Origin: Gyrodactylus bullatarudis
Lineage: Eukaryota; Platyhelminthes; Monogenea; Gyrodactylidea; Gyrodactylidae
Assembly: GCA_012064415.1 (NCBI GenBank)
Contig: SSNU01000110.1
Location: forward strand, 124,001 to 188,000
DNA: 64,000 nt
Direction of reading: 5' to 3'
Under the pieces are notes generated by a model, which was given only the letters and a program-made list of their open reading frames with translations, was not told the origin of the DNA and ran no database searches. How positions within the stretch are numbered: the first letter of the stretch is position 1; each line of letters starts with the position of its first letter. The translations under genes were made by a program, and so were the position numbers. Below, one piece after another: positions 41,490 to 53,562 of this stretch.

Positions 41490-41670
41490 TCTTAAAATAC
41501 TTTTTTCATCCCTCATTAGAAAGGAAATTTATTAAGCTAAAAAATAATGTTTAATTCATAAAGATAGCCATAAACAATAGCCGTAGATTTCAAATATGCA
41601 ATAGCCTGCTCGATATCTCTTATGGTTTAGAAAATAACTAGTTTTAGAGCCCAAATTATGCCATGTTAAC
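41490..41670 (-). repeat. Dispersed repeat R3
   Basis: Inverted relative to about 34600-34760. It shares 'gcctgctcgatatctctta' and a flanking 'catccctcattagaaag' block. Confidence 0.55.
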
Positions 41671-42452
41671 CTTTATTATCTATGAAAGGATAAGTTGACT
41701 TTCAAAAAGGTATTCAGATTCGAAATCAGCATAATTATTTTGGTAAGGTTGCAAATTTTCTCATTTGTTTGATAAAAAAAATAAATCGGGACATGAAGTG
41801 TTAAAATCCATAGAAAACATTCAATATTTATTATTACACTATAACAAGCTCAAAATTTTTATCGATTTTGAAAATTTTATTCAAACAAATACGGTTATTG
41901 GCATTAACATTAGAGAATAAATTAAAATTTGGCAATAGATAAGTTCTATTGAAAGTTTCACCGAAACTTCCTTGTCGAGAAAAAATTAAATTTTGCAATC
42001 TTCTCATATGTTTTTATCATGAGTTTTACAACTAAGTATATAAACAATACTAATATCACCAATATACTTTAAAGTAACATTAAAATAAAAAGTATATTTT
42101 TCAAATAACGAAATTTGTATTTATCAATGTTCCATTGACTTGTTTTATATTATGCTCTGTATCAATGAATTTATAACGTAAAGTTTATTCAATCAATTAA
42201 ATATTTGATTAAAGAATAGAATAATACAATTTAAAAAATTATTTGAAATTTCACCATTTTTCTATTGGTGTTTTGGCTATCCATTGAAACAGCTGATTAA
42301 CTCGTAAGTGAATCTTATTGGTTAATTACTGAATGTTACTTGTTCTGTGATTGGTTCATCTCTCAAACTCCATTTTTTTGATTTTTCATATCTAGGAATT
42401 CTTGGATATTATCAAAAACTCAAACTCATTCAACGTTCGCTTCTGGAGGAAA
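41671..42452. other. Upstream region of the RBR-like gene
   Basis: AT-rich. ATTGG (inverted CCAAT) occurs at about 42319 and 42351, roughly 100-135 nt before the predicted ATG, and may be promoter elements. No TATA box is evident. Confidence 0.4.
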
Positions 42453-45400
42453 ATGCAAGGAACAATTGGAAAATCTGTCGAGTTAGTCACATAATTTCTG
42501 ATTTTAAATATGAAAAGATTTAGTTATTTATCGATAAAAATATTACTCATTCACAAGCAAGATAAAAATATTACTATTTATTTATTTTGATAACTAAATC
42601 AAATTTTAATTCAAAACCCAATAGGATCCATAGAAATGGAGTCAAAAAGACAATGATGAATTCCAAGAAATGTCCTAAGGATAACCATAAAGTCAGCTTA
42701 AAATGTTCGAAAGCTGCAAAAATTTCACCAAATGAAACCCCTTATAAGTTACCAAATGTCTTTCTTCAAAGATTGCAAGCCAAAGGAGTTATAGTAGATT
42801 CGACAAATGATGAGATTATTGAGAGAAAAAAGAAGCCTATTTCAACCACTATAAAAAGTTACAATAAATCCCGGCCAAATTCAAAAATCTTACGCCGAGA
42901 ACACGAGTTCATCTTAAGTGACGAGAACATCTTTATAGAGAGTGAAGCAAGCGAAACTTTTGATGATGTAAGTTGAAAAAGATGAACGAAAAAATTATCT
43001 TCTTTTCATAATGCAGCTTTTCATTGTTTTTTTTATTCAATCTATTGAATTTATATTCTCATCCCTTTTCTTTCTCTTCTTTCCTTCTCTACTCTTTATA
43101 AAGACTGCATTATGAGTAATCTTTACCTTAATTAGAGAGTGAGAGAGAGGAAAGCAAACTCTCCTACTCTGATTCAGTTGATTCTTTCGTCCTTGTTGTT
43201 GTCGTTGTGTATTGACTACTCTTAGGCTAGTGTGTACTATCTTTGTTCTCAGGGAAATAACACAAGCTCATGAAATAAATAAAATTCAGTACTACATATT
43301 GGGGGAATGTGGAGGTGTACTCTCTCTGTATTTTATCTCATACATTTTCTATCCTTAATAACTATATAAATTAACTTGAACATCTATTCATCCATCTATG
43401 ATGGATATACTTTTCATATTGGAAAAAAATCATTAATATATTAACATGAAAATATGCAAATGACCCTAAAATTACATGTAAAATCCTCATCAAAAGAGAC
43501 CTTGGGAGTTTTCATGTACTAGGAAATTTGAAGACTCTTATCTATATTAATTTATTAGATCAGATAAAATAAAGTATTGATGATATTTTTGTTGAAAATT
43601 GAATTTTTGATAAATGTAAAAAGAAACTTTGCCCTCCAGCTCATTAATAAAATTTATTTTTTGAAATTTCATTGAATTTGAGTAAATAATTTTTCAATTA
43701 GGAAAACTATCATCTAGTTAAAAGCATTCCAATATTTGATTCAAAATCAATGACCGATTTTGATCAATTTGCCGCTGGTGTTCATGCTATTAAAAGGAGA
43801 CAGCTTCAATTTCCGATGATCCAGCAAGATCTTTTGAGTATCTGCAAGGAAAAGCCAGTTCAAGTCTTGGATACTTCATCAATACCCCAAAGTTTTGTGC
43901 TTGATATAACAAGATTACTTCCCAGCTCACACGATGAAACCTTGTGTGATATTTGTCAATGTCTTTCAAAAATAGCTTCGCCCTTACGCCTAGCACTAAT
44001 ACAGTTAACACTAGTTGATCCAAATAAATCCTTATTTGATGTTCAATTATCAATGCAATGGTCAATGAAAGGCTTAAACACTAAAGCTCAATTACTTGAG
44101 AGATGGTTATTCGATAAAGATGCAAACATTTTTCACAATATTAATGAATTTATTGATGACCTTCTTATTCAAATTCATCAACTTAAATCCTACGAGTAAG
44201 CATGAGAAAATATTAAACTGCAATAAAAATTTCTTTCTCTTCTTATGCTACACTACTTCTGAATTGTGATAAAGTAAAATTTCAATGCCAAGGGTTCTCT
44301 TTACCATATTTTATAGCTTTAAACCAAGAAAAAAAGAATATGAAAATGTACAGACACTTGTCTTCTCTTTCCATTTTGGTAATGTAGGGATGACTACTAC
44401 AAATAACCTACTGCTTTTTTCTCTGTGCCTCATGGAGAACTATTCATGTTTAAAATGATTTGTACAAAAGATTTTCATGTATGAACCCGCGCATTAAATA
44501 GAAATTAAATTAACTTTGCTTTGATAGAGCTAGCCGTTTCTAAATATCCTTTTATTGTAGGTATTTGTTCAGTATTACCTTTAACCTGGAAGAAATTTTG
44601 ATTGTGAAAAATCGTGGGTGAATTTTAATCTTACTGCTTTACCCTTAGCATTTGCTGGCCAAATTGTATGAATTTCAAAGCAAGAAAATCAATCATAAAA
44701 AGACCTCTTATTGATTCGTCGGCCTTAGATTACTTGGAAGATTTTGAGGATATGCCAGTATCGGATTTTCAATTTTCTTCAAGTGATATTCCAAGTTTCC
44801 TCTCTAAACCGATTAATGAGTGGAACTTTGACAACTTTGACGAGTCAATCGAACTTCCTTGTGCAAATTGTCTTCAAGAATTACACCCGAATGATTATTT
44901 CCAATTAGATACGTGTAATCATGTCATTTGCCGAGTTTGCTGGACAGAACAAGTGGAAGAATATCTTGGCAATATCGCAACATATCATGATGATCAAGTC
45001 TTTCTGAATATTTCACTCAAATGTCCCATACAAGACTGCAAATGTTATGGAAATACTGGATTTATTCTACAGTTTGTTGAAAGTTTCCTCATTCAGCCAT
45101 TTATGAAGGCGAAGAATTTGCTGAAATCATTAAAAGATTTTCCCGCTCACCATCATACAATGATTCACTGTCCAAAGAAATATTGCAATCATGTTTTATT
45201 ATGTGAAGATAATTTAAGTGAAGTGAATCATATCAAGTGTTCGTGTTCACATTCAACAGATATTATCTGTTGTAAGTATAACCAGAGAATATTTACACCA
45301 TGGCCATTTTGCCAGAAAACTATTAAGGAACAGTAAGTTGACGATTGGGAAAATCTATAAATATCACAAAGAAAATCAATATTACCTAGTCTAGTTTAAG

Positions 45401-47420
45401 TAAGAATACTTCGAATAGATTTCTTACGTTCATCTTCCAGTTGATGAAGATGAATTTCTCAATTCTCTCATAAAAAATCAGATTAGCAAAGTCACTTAGT
45501 AATTTTAGATTCCACCGGATTAATACCAAACCTTTCTCAAAGACCCATCCTAGATGTTTCAGTACTAAAACGTTATCTTGACGATTGAATCTAAAGCCAA
45601 TTAATATGAAGTTATGATTTTTCAATCTTTTTTTGTCATGGTTAAAGTAGGTAATAAGACTTAAAAAATTTAGATTCTTGTAGAAATCATAAATTCCCTA
45701 CTTCAAATCAACCAACTTTACTTATATAATTATAATTTCAGATTATTTGGTTCAAGATGTTTCATCAGCCTGAAAATCATAAGCCATTCCCTATTATCAT
45801 TCACTAGATTTTAACTTATCTATAAATGAATTCGTATATAAAGATTCGTATAAAATCAAATATTCTGTATCATAAATAACCTATAGATAACTGTATATCG
45901 CTAAATCTAAAATTTATTAAAAATTCAAGCTGAATAATTCAACACAAGGTTAAATTGAGTATGGGAAAAGCTATTCAGGGGTGCAATATATCCGAGATAA
46001 TTTCCTGATTTTAGGTTGATATTCCTTATTTTTAATAATTTTCCAAACAATAAAATGACTACTGTTTATAAAACTTTTGATCTGGTTTAAACCCATGTAT
46101 TCAATTTAAAGAATAAAATTAGATGATGCCAATTTTTTCACATAAGAAAAAAAAACACTGAATGAATAAATTCTTTGTTCTATGGAGCACAATTAGCTAC
46201 AGTTGTATCAGAAAGAAAAATCCCTATATGATATCTTGAAACACATCAAGTATCCGATGTTGGTTTTCGTGAATATCCAATCAACAGTATATGAATATTT
46301 CTTTTCACTCATTCTATTAACTAATTTACAAGTTTCAACTTCGATATTTTCTCTTGAAGAATGCATATTTTTCCACAAGCTCATCTTGAAGTTATCAATC
46401 ATCTTTGGAAAGTACCAAAATATTCGAAATCTATCAGTATCATTTTCAAGAAATGCTAAAACTTTATTCTTGAGATTCTTTATTTTTAATTGATAGATTT
46501 GAACATGTCTTTCATTGGCCCCTGGAGTGTATGAATGATGATATTGGAGAATTCCCAGAAGGCATGCTGAAAATAAACGAAATTCGTCGAAGATTATACA
46601 AAGATAAACGTATTAAACGTCTTGCCAAGGACTTTAAGTCTGAATGTCAACAATTTGTATGTACAATTTGAAATGATTAAATTTTATGATTGCAATTATT
46701 TGGATCATTATTGATTTTGTAGAAAAAAAATCTTTTTTTTCATAGAAATTTTTTTCTATAAATGTGACGAATTATCATCACATTTGAAATTTTGAAAAAA
46801 TAGTCTTCTTATTGATTTCTACAGTGTCCTTCATAGGATGTACTTTTAAATCCAAGTTATACATTCAATCTGCTACTTTATTTCAAATGTTAATTCTGAG
46901 ATTTACATTTCTCTTCAACTCAATTCGCTCTCTTAGTGTATCTTTCTCTCACACACAAAAAGCTTTTTCTATTCCTTATCTCTTTCGAATATATTCTGTT
47001 CTATTTTGCTGGAAAATTAATAAGAAATTTATTAATTTCTTCTCCTTTCTTCATTTCAGACAAACAAGGATCTTTTTGCAATTATTGATCAAGTAAGTAA
47101 AAATAATAATCAATTTTTCCATTGATTTCATGTTTTATTTCCTCCAAACAAATCTCTTTCAGTTTCTTCTACTTGGACAGTCTTCGTATCAGTTGTCAAC
47201 AGTTGACAAATGCAATAGTCAATTCTTAACTATGCAAGGTGATAAAATTTTAGAGGAAATGAAAGAATTAGTCGAACTAATGGCAGCAGAAAGAACAGAT
47301 CAAATTAAGATTACAACCAGATTTAGAGAGAAGCAAAAAATAGTTTTATCAATCGTTAGACAAATGGAATGTTTAAAAAATTGTTATGAGAGAAATTGTC
47401 ACGAAGCCTACATTAAATGA
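42453..47420 (+). CDS. Divergent RBR-type (RING1-IBR) protein
   Basis: Eight phase-consistent exons: 42453-42481, 42625-42967, 43702-44195, 44561-44617, 44649-45332, 46497-46656, 47060-47092, 47163-47420, about 685 aa. The N-terminal third is basic and Ser-rich, followed by a helical region. RING1 (about residues 379-437) shows CANC, then CNHVICRVC and a later Cys pair. An IBR (about 480-533) shows HCPKKYCNHVLLC, KCSC and PWPFC. This RING1-IBR order is that of Ariadne/Parkin-type E3 ligases, which carry ubiquitin on a RING2 Cys. No RING2 Cys pattern follows; the last 150 residues are helical with scattered Cys. It may be a non-catalytic RBR relative, or a RING2 exon may be missed in the 1.16-kb fifth intron, where none was found. 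Exon 1 encodes only nine residues and is less certain. Intron 44618-44648 is 31 nt. Confidence 0.75.
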
Positions 47421-49874
47421 TGAGGTATCTTTCTATAGAACAAATTAAAGATAATCAACATTTTTTGAAAAAAAAATACAGAAAGAGTAAGTTGTTTTTA
47501 ATTCTGGCATCATTGAAGTAGTTACATCAAGGGAGCTCATTAATTTATTCGAATTCTTAAATGATTCAAACAATTTGTATAATTTTTCCCGAAACTCGAG
47601 TTAACATTCGATCAAAATCAATTTGAGAAATTAACTGATTTACTAACAAGCCGGTATCACTAAATAGAAGAATAAATTTTGCATTGATTGTATGTATAAT
47701 TTTAAGAGTTTTGTGCGAAAAAATTATTGTAAAATTTCAGCTTACTTCAACAATAGATTATATTTCAAACTTTTCTATATTTCGATTGAGACCACTCTCA
47801 ACTCTGTCACACTTCATTTTCAGTTGTGAAAATGGATATTATAAGAAGCTATTTGCCAAAAGAATTACTTTCTTTTCACTTATCAGGCTGAAAATCTATA
47901 CAACTCATAGATTAATATGCTGTTACTAGGTTAAAAACCTCGATCTATTGAATGTAAGAAGGTACGAACGAAATTAACCAAATTTAATTTTCCCGAAAGA
48001 CAAGAAAATTCTTCAAGGATTGAGGTTGATTTAAATTTATATGAAAATTAATGGTCATACTCATGAGTAATCTGGCAAAATATTTCGATCGATAGTTTTT
48101 CGGATAATACATTTTCTAGGAGGTTTAGTGTAGATGGATTCTTTTTGCTGTAGTTTTATTTTAAATATTCATGCATGTAATAAATTATTACTAATAATAA
48201 AGACTACACTTTATGTCGTATTGTTTATTCCTTCTAGAAATGAATCCATTCAAATAACTGGTATCTCTTAACAATTTGCATTTCACTCTCGTTCCCCATA
48301 TAAAAGTTCCAGTCATTACGAGTTATTTTGATAGACAAAGATAATGAAAATGATACAAATATATTTTGAAATTCATCCTTAAACCATAACACACACAGCC
48401 CAAATTTAAATATATATTCTAAATATGTTTTGATGTATTCTCTCGAAGAAAGAGAAGAGGGATATTATTATATAGAGTTTTATGAACTTTGAACGATCAT
48501 CAACCAACCATTTTGATGAAGAATAAAATTAATTATTTAATATTATTATTTGTTTAATAAAAAATATAAAGATATAATAAATAGACATGTGATCTTGAAA
48601 TAACAATAAATTATTATAACATATTGATATTCTTTTACTAAAATAATCAAATATATAACCTAGATTTTATATTCTTTGTAGGCTTCATTATGAATTTTGT
48701 TCATCAAGGCAAATAAAATGACGTTCTTTGCTCTGCTGACCTAAAATCATTTTGTGATGATTTATAGAAAATAATGAGAATTTAAAAACCTAAAAAATTT
48801 TAATTCATGAAAATATGCAATCTATCTTCCTGAAATAGTTATTGAGCATTAAGTTATAAAGACTCGATTACGCTTCGCAAAATGACTTTTTCGAGTGTTC
48901 ATGAGACTAATAAACATATAAAAATATTTTATTTATAAATAACTACTATTAAGTATATATTGTTTTTAATAAAAATATTAGAGGGCGCGAATAATTTTCA
49001 AAAAAAACATGAAAGAACGATATCGTTTTCCTAACAACTCTAATTCATTACTTAGTGTTCTTAAATTCAAAATTTTCTCCAATTTATGTATCTTCATGAA
49101 ACATAACAACAAAAATTAAATTTGCAATGCTAACACTCTTCCAAGCTGTATACATATGATTTCTCTTTCTAATTTAATCAATAGTTAAATTTTTATCTCA
49201 TAAAGTTATGATGGATCAGCTGAATCTTTCTAGAGTCAAGCTTCTATATATATATTTGAGTTTGAACTTTGTATTTTGGTTGGAATGCTTAGAATTTAAT
49301 TTTTCTGATCTATATTAAACAAATAATCATAAAATATTCACGAATTTTATTTCTAACATTTACAACATGATTTACTTAAAAGCGTAATAATTTCTCAGTA
49401 TCTCTCTATCTCTCTCTTTCAATAACATTGCAACGAATTATGAAATATTTTATTCATTCTCTCACTATAGCTTCTACTATTGTTTATAGATAAAGCTATT
49501 TAGAGGAATTAACCAATCAAAAATTGTATCTAGTCTCTTTATTTGTGTCAGCCAATCAGATCTGTGCCTTCATTTTGACAAAAAGTTATTTTCTTATTTC
49601 TCTGAGAGAGAGCTCTCATTCGTTAGAATTTCTATCTTAAATAAAGAGGAAATTCAAAAAGCTTATAACAGGAAATAAAGAAGTTTGTTTCATCAAAGCT
49701 TCTTGGTAATTCAAGACCTGAAGGTATATATATTGTCCAAATAAAATTGAAATCTTGTGTCTTCAATCTTTGTTGGATACGTGAGAATTTGACTACTCTC
49801 TTCTACAACTTCCTTAATTCATTCAAGAAAGAAAGGAACTTGGATATTTGTTTAAGTTAACTCTAAAAGGTTTT
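47421..49874. other. Intergenic region, no gene recognised
   Basis: About 2.4 kb AT-rich DNA between the RBR-like gene and the next gene. The ORF 47684-47929 has no supporting context. A CT-rich tract lies near 49400-49420. Confidence 0.5.
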
Positions 49875-50837
49875 ATGGGTAGAAACAAGAATAAATATGT
49901 CAAAGAAAAGTACAATCAACCTGGATTTCTCTATACGAAGGACTCTAAATCAAATGTTCAATCTCCACTAGATGAATTTATGGAAAGCAATGGGTAAGCC
50001 TTTATTTAGAATAGAAGAATCCGTTTTACTTTCACCATTAGAATCAATCGAATCATATGGAATTAAACCGAAACTCATATGACACAGTTTGGTTCACATG
50101 ATGATCTTTTAAAAATTAATTGATTTCCTAATTATAATTTTTATCTTTCCTTATTTAGATATCAAAAAGACGTAGTTTACTCTGAAAATAAGGATAAACG
50201 TTGGACTCTTAAGGAAGAATTGGCTACAAAAATACCAAAATGCAAAGATGATAAAACTGTTTCAGTTCTCTATGAAATGGACTCGTTCAAACCATCAGAA
50301 TCGACTTTGTTTGCAATTTCTGAGAAGCAAACAAAGGGTAATCGTGTTAACATATCTTCCGCTTGTAATGAAGCACTAGGAAAAAAATCAAAAAAATGTC
50401 AAAAATGCACCAAAGGTGATAATAACAGTTCTACTACTGACGAAACTGATGCAAAATCATGTTCAATGATTGTCTTTTGTAAAGATATTTATTCCAAGAA
50501 GGGAATCTATTGCTCTTGCTGTCGCCAGGAAGAGGTTAAACAAAGAATCAAGTTTAGAAATGAAAAGGTTAAAGCCTTTTCCGAATGTGCCTATGATCCA
50601 TACTATGATGAGGTAGAGGAAACAATCGAGGATAATAATCCCTCAGAATCTCAACCCAGTTTGAGGCCAATGTCAATTGATATTGGAGCCATTTTCAATG
50701 AGCCAAATAACAACTTGAGATTCAAACCCCGTGATCCAGATAATGGTTTCGAGTTGATCAATACAAAGTTTAGTGATGATAAAGATCCATCATCTGACTT
50801 TGAATATGTTGAAGATGATGATGTGAAATTAGACTGA
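49875..50837 (+). CDS. Unrecognised Cys-containing acidic protein
   Basis: Exons 49875-49993 and 50159-50837, phase 2 (AATGG|GTAAGC ... TTATTTAG|A), 265 aa. I do not recognise the family. The N-terminus is basic and polar (GRNKNKYVKEKYNQPGFLYT). The middle has a Cys cluster: KCQKCTK, later MIVFCKD and YCSCCRQEEVKQR, which could bind a metal. The C-terminus is acidic, ending DFEYVEDDDVKLD. No signal peptide or membrane segment. Codon use and the clean splice support a real gene. It lies 430 bp before MCCC2 on the same strand; upstream exons cannot be excluded. Confidence 0.65.
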
Positions 50838-51267
50838 TATCATAGCCTATCAAATGGTCGAGAAATAAAACATATGAACATTAGCGTTTAAAACAATAAG
50901 AGATGAAAAATTATTAACAATACTCATTGATATTTAATGAATGCAAGTAGTGAAGAAACAAAGATGACCCTATTAAAAAGATTATTCTTATTTTATTAAC
51001 CAAAGCTGTTAAAAAGGCATCTTCAGCCGTATTTCAACGAGATTTAAACAAGATTTGATTTATTTTTCAATATTTCACAGTTTCTTTCTTTATTTCTTAT
51101 TTCATTTTTTTCCTCAGAATAAATTTCGAAGATTTGAATTTTTAAAAATTTTTACAAGCTAATTTTGAATTTAAATTTGGCACTATTTCCATTTATTTCA
51201 AATAAACATTGGAAGATTTCATATTCTTAAATTTTGTTTTAATAAATAATAGAACACAAATTTAAAT

Positions 51268-53364
51268 ATGAAACTATTCAGAGTCTTACGTTTTAGGCTG
51301 AATCGAAATTTGTCAGTGATTCAAACAAATGTCAACGTTAAAGATTCCAATTTCATCGAGAATAAAGAATCTATGAAAACCTTGGTCGACGATTTGCATT
51401 CTTTAAGGGAAAAAATTAAATTAGGAGGCGGAGAAGAAGCTCGCCAGCGTCATTTATCAAGAAATAAGCTTCTCCCACGGGACCGTATAAACAGACTGAT
51501 TGATCACGGGTAAAGAATCTTCTCTTTATGTATGAAAGATCAACATTTTTAGAGTTATCCCCTCTTGCTGGTCATGAACTTTATGAGGACGAATATGTCC
51601 CTGCAGGAGGAGTTATTGCGGGTATAGGCAAAGTCTCAAAGTATGAAAACAATCTTATTAATTTTCTTCGATATTAAGTAAGGAATGTCTCATTGTGGCT
51701 AATGATTCAACAGTAAAGGGAGGCTCATACTATCCTATAACAGTGAAGAAACATTTAAGAGCCCAAGAAATTGCTAAACAAAATGGTCTACCTTGTATTT
51801 ATCTAGTAGATTCTGGAGGAGCAAATTTACCACGTCAAGACAATGTATTTCCTGATGAAAATCACTTTGGAAGAATATTTTTCAATCAAGCCAATATGTC
51901 ATCGATGGGCATCCCTCAGATCGCTGTAGTACTGGGATCTTGTACTGCTGGAGGTGCATATGTCCCTGCCATGTCTGATGAAAGTGTTATTGTTAAAAAT
52001 CAGGGCACAATTTTCCTTGGAGGTCCCCCTCTTGTGAAAGCAGCTACAGGGGAACAGATATCAGCTGAGGAATTAGGAGGAGCAGATCTTCATTGCAGGG
52101 AGTCCGGTGTTACAGATCATTATGCATTAAATGATGAGAATGCTCTGGACATTACAAGAAATTTAGTCTCAAATCTAAATTCTTTGAAACTAGATCCGAA
52201 TATGTACGGATTCAACATCAGTAAGCCGAAAGAGCCACTCTATTCGTCGGAAGAGTTGTACGGCATTGTCGGAACTAATCTTAAAAGACCTTTTGACGTT
52301 AAAGAGGTAATTGCTAGAATTGTGGATGGCAGCGAATTCACTGAATTCAAACAACTCTTTGGTACAACATTAATTTGTGGTTAGTTCTTTGATTGATTAT
52401 ACAGACCTCGCCTTTATGACCTAGAGTTTATGAATTTCATCGATACTTATCAATAATCACCTAAATACAGTATTTTGTATGAATTTTACATGAATATGAA
52501 GCTTAGTTTTATCAAAAATTGTGTTGATTTTTTCATGGGATTATAATTACAATGTTCGATGATTACTAATCTTCTTACTTTTATTTATCGATAATTTATC
52601 CTGTTTTCGCCCAGGTATGGCTAAAATTTGGGGCTATCCAATTGGAATTATTGCAAATAATGGTGTCCTATTTGGAGAATCAGCTATGAAGGGTGCTCAT
52701 TTCATTGAGCTATGTTGTCAGCGTAGAATTCCTCTTGTGTTTCTTCAAAATATAACCGGTTTGTTATAAACTTTATCGATTATAATTATAATTATAGGGT
52801 TTAATATAACTAATCGTTTTTAATATTTTAAGGTTTTATGATTGGTAAAGATGCTGAGGCTAGTGGTATTGCTAAACATGGGGCTAAACTCGTCACAGCA
52901 GTTGCATGTGCCAAGGTACCAAAGTTTACTGTCATCATTGGTGGTAGCTATGGTGCTGGTAACTATGGTATGTGTGGACGAGCATATTCGCCAAGATTTT
53001 TATTTACATGGCCAAATTCTCGGATAAGTGTCATGGGTGGCGAGCAAGCTGCAAATGTCTTAACCACAATTCAAAGTGATCAACTTGTGAGAAAGGGAAA
53101 AGAACCAGTAAGAAAAGATTTCCCTCATTTGATCATCTCTTTCAGTTGACTAGAGAGCAAATTGAAAAGATTCAAAAACCTGTTCTTGAAAAATATGAAC
53201 GCGAAGGGCATCCATATTACTCGAGTGCAAGACTTTGGGATGATGGTATAATTGATCCAAAAGACACAAGGGCAGTCCTTTCGTTGGCACTTTCATTATC
53301 CTTCAATGATAAGGAATTTGTTACAAGAAATGCTCAAACTAAATTCGGAGTATTTAGAATGTAA
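51268..53364 (+). CDS. MCCC2: Methylcrotonoyl-CoA carboxylase beta subunit
   Basis: Six exons: 51268-51509, 51539-51640, 51679-52379, 52615-52758, 52833-53107, 53146-53364, giving 560 aa, the normal length for the family. It catalyses carboxyl transfer from biotin on the alpha subunit to 3-methylcrotonyl-CoA in mitochondrial leucine breakdown. The basic N-terminus ([15 protein letters not shown]) suits a mitochondrial presequence. Carboxyltransferase motifs include [78 protein letters not shown] and [12 protein letters not shown], ending [17 protein letters not shown]. Three of its introns are very short: 29 nt (51510-51538), 38 nt (51641-51678) and 38 nt (53108-53145). Each must be removed at those sites to preserve the conserved protein. 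Confidence 0.96.
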
Positions 53365-53562
53365 ACCAAATCCTTGAGATTAAAATTGAAATAAATGAGA
53401 TCATTTTTGTAATTGTAAAAAGTCGCCAAAATTTGTATAATGCCTGTTTAATAGAATTGATAGTGACAGGTTTCGCCTTATTTTTCATCTTTAAAGAGGG
53501 TTCACCGAGAGTCTCAAATTTTATTTATTTTTAGGAAATTTAATTCTCATGAACCATAAATA

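Noticed and set aside
51551..51552. AG at 51551 as the MCCC2 exon 2 acceptor, giving a 43-nt intron
   Set aside because: It yields a frame with an early stop and loses conserved residues; the AG at 51538 keeps GSTFLELS.
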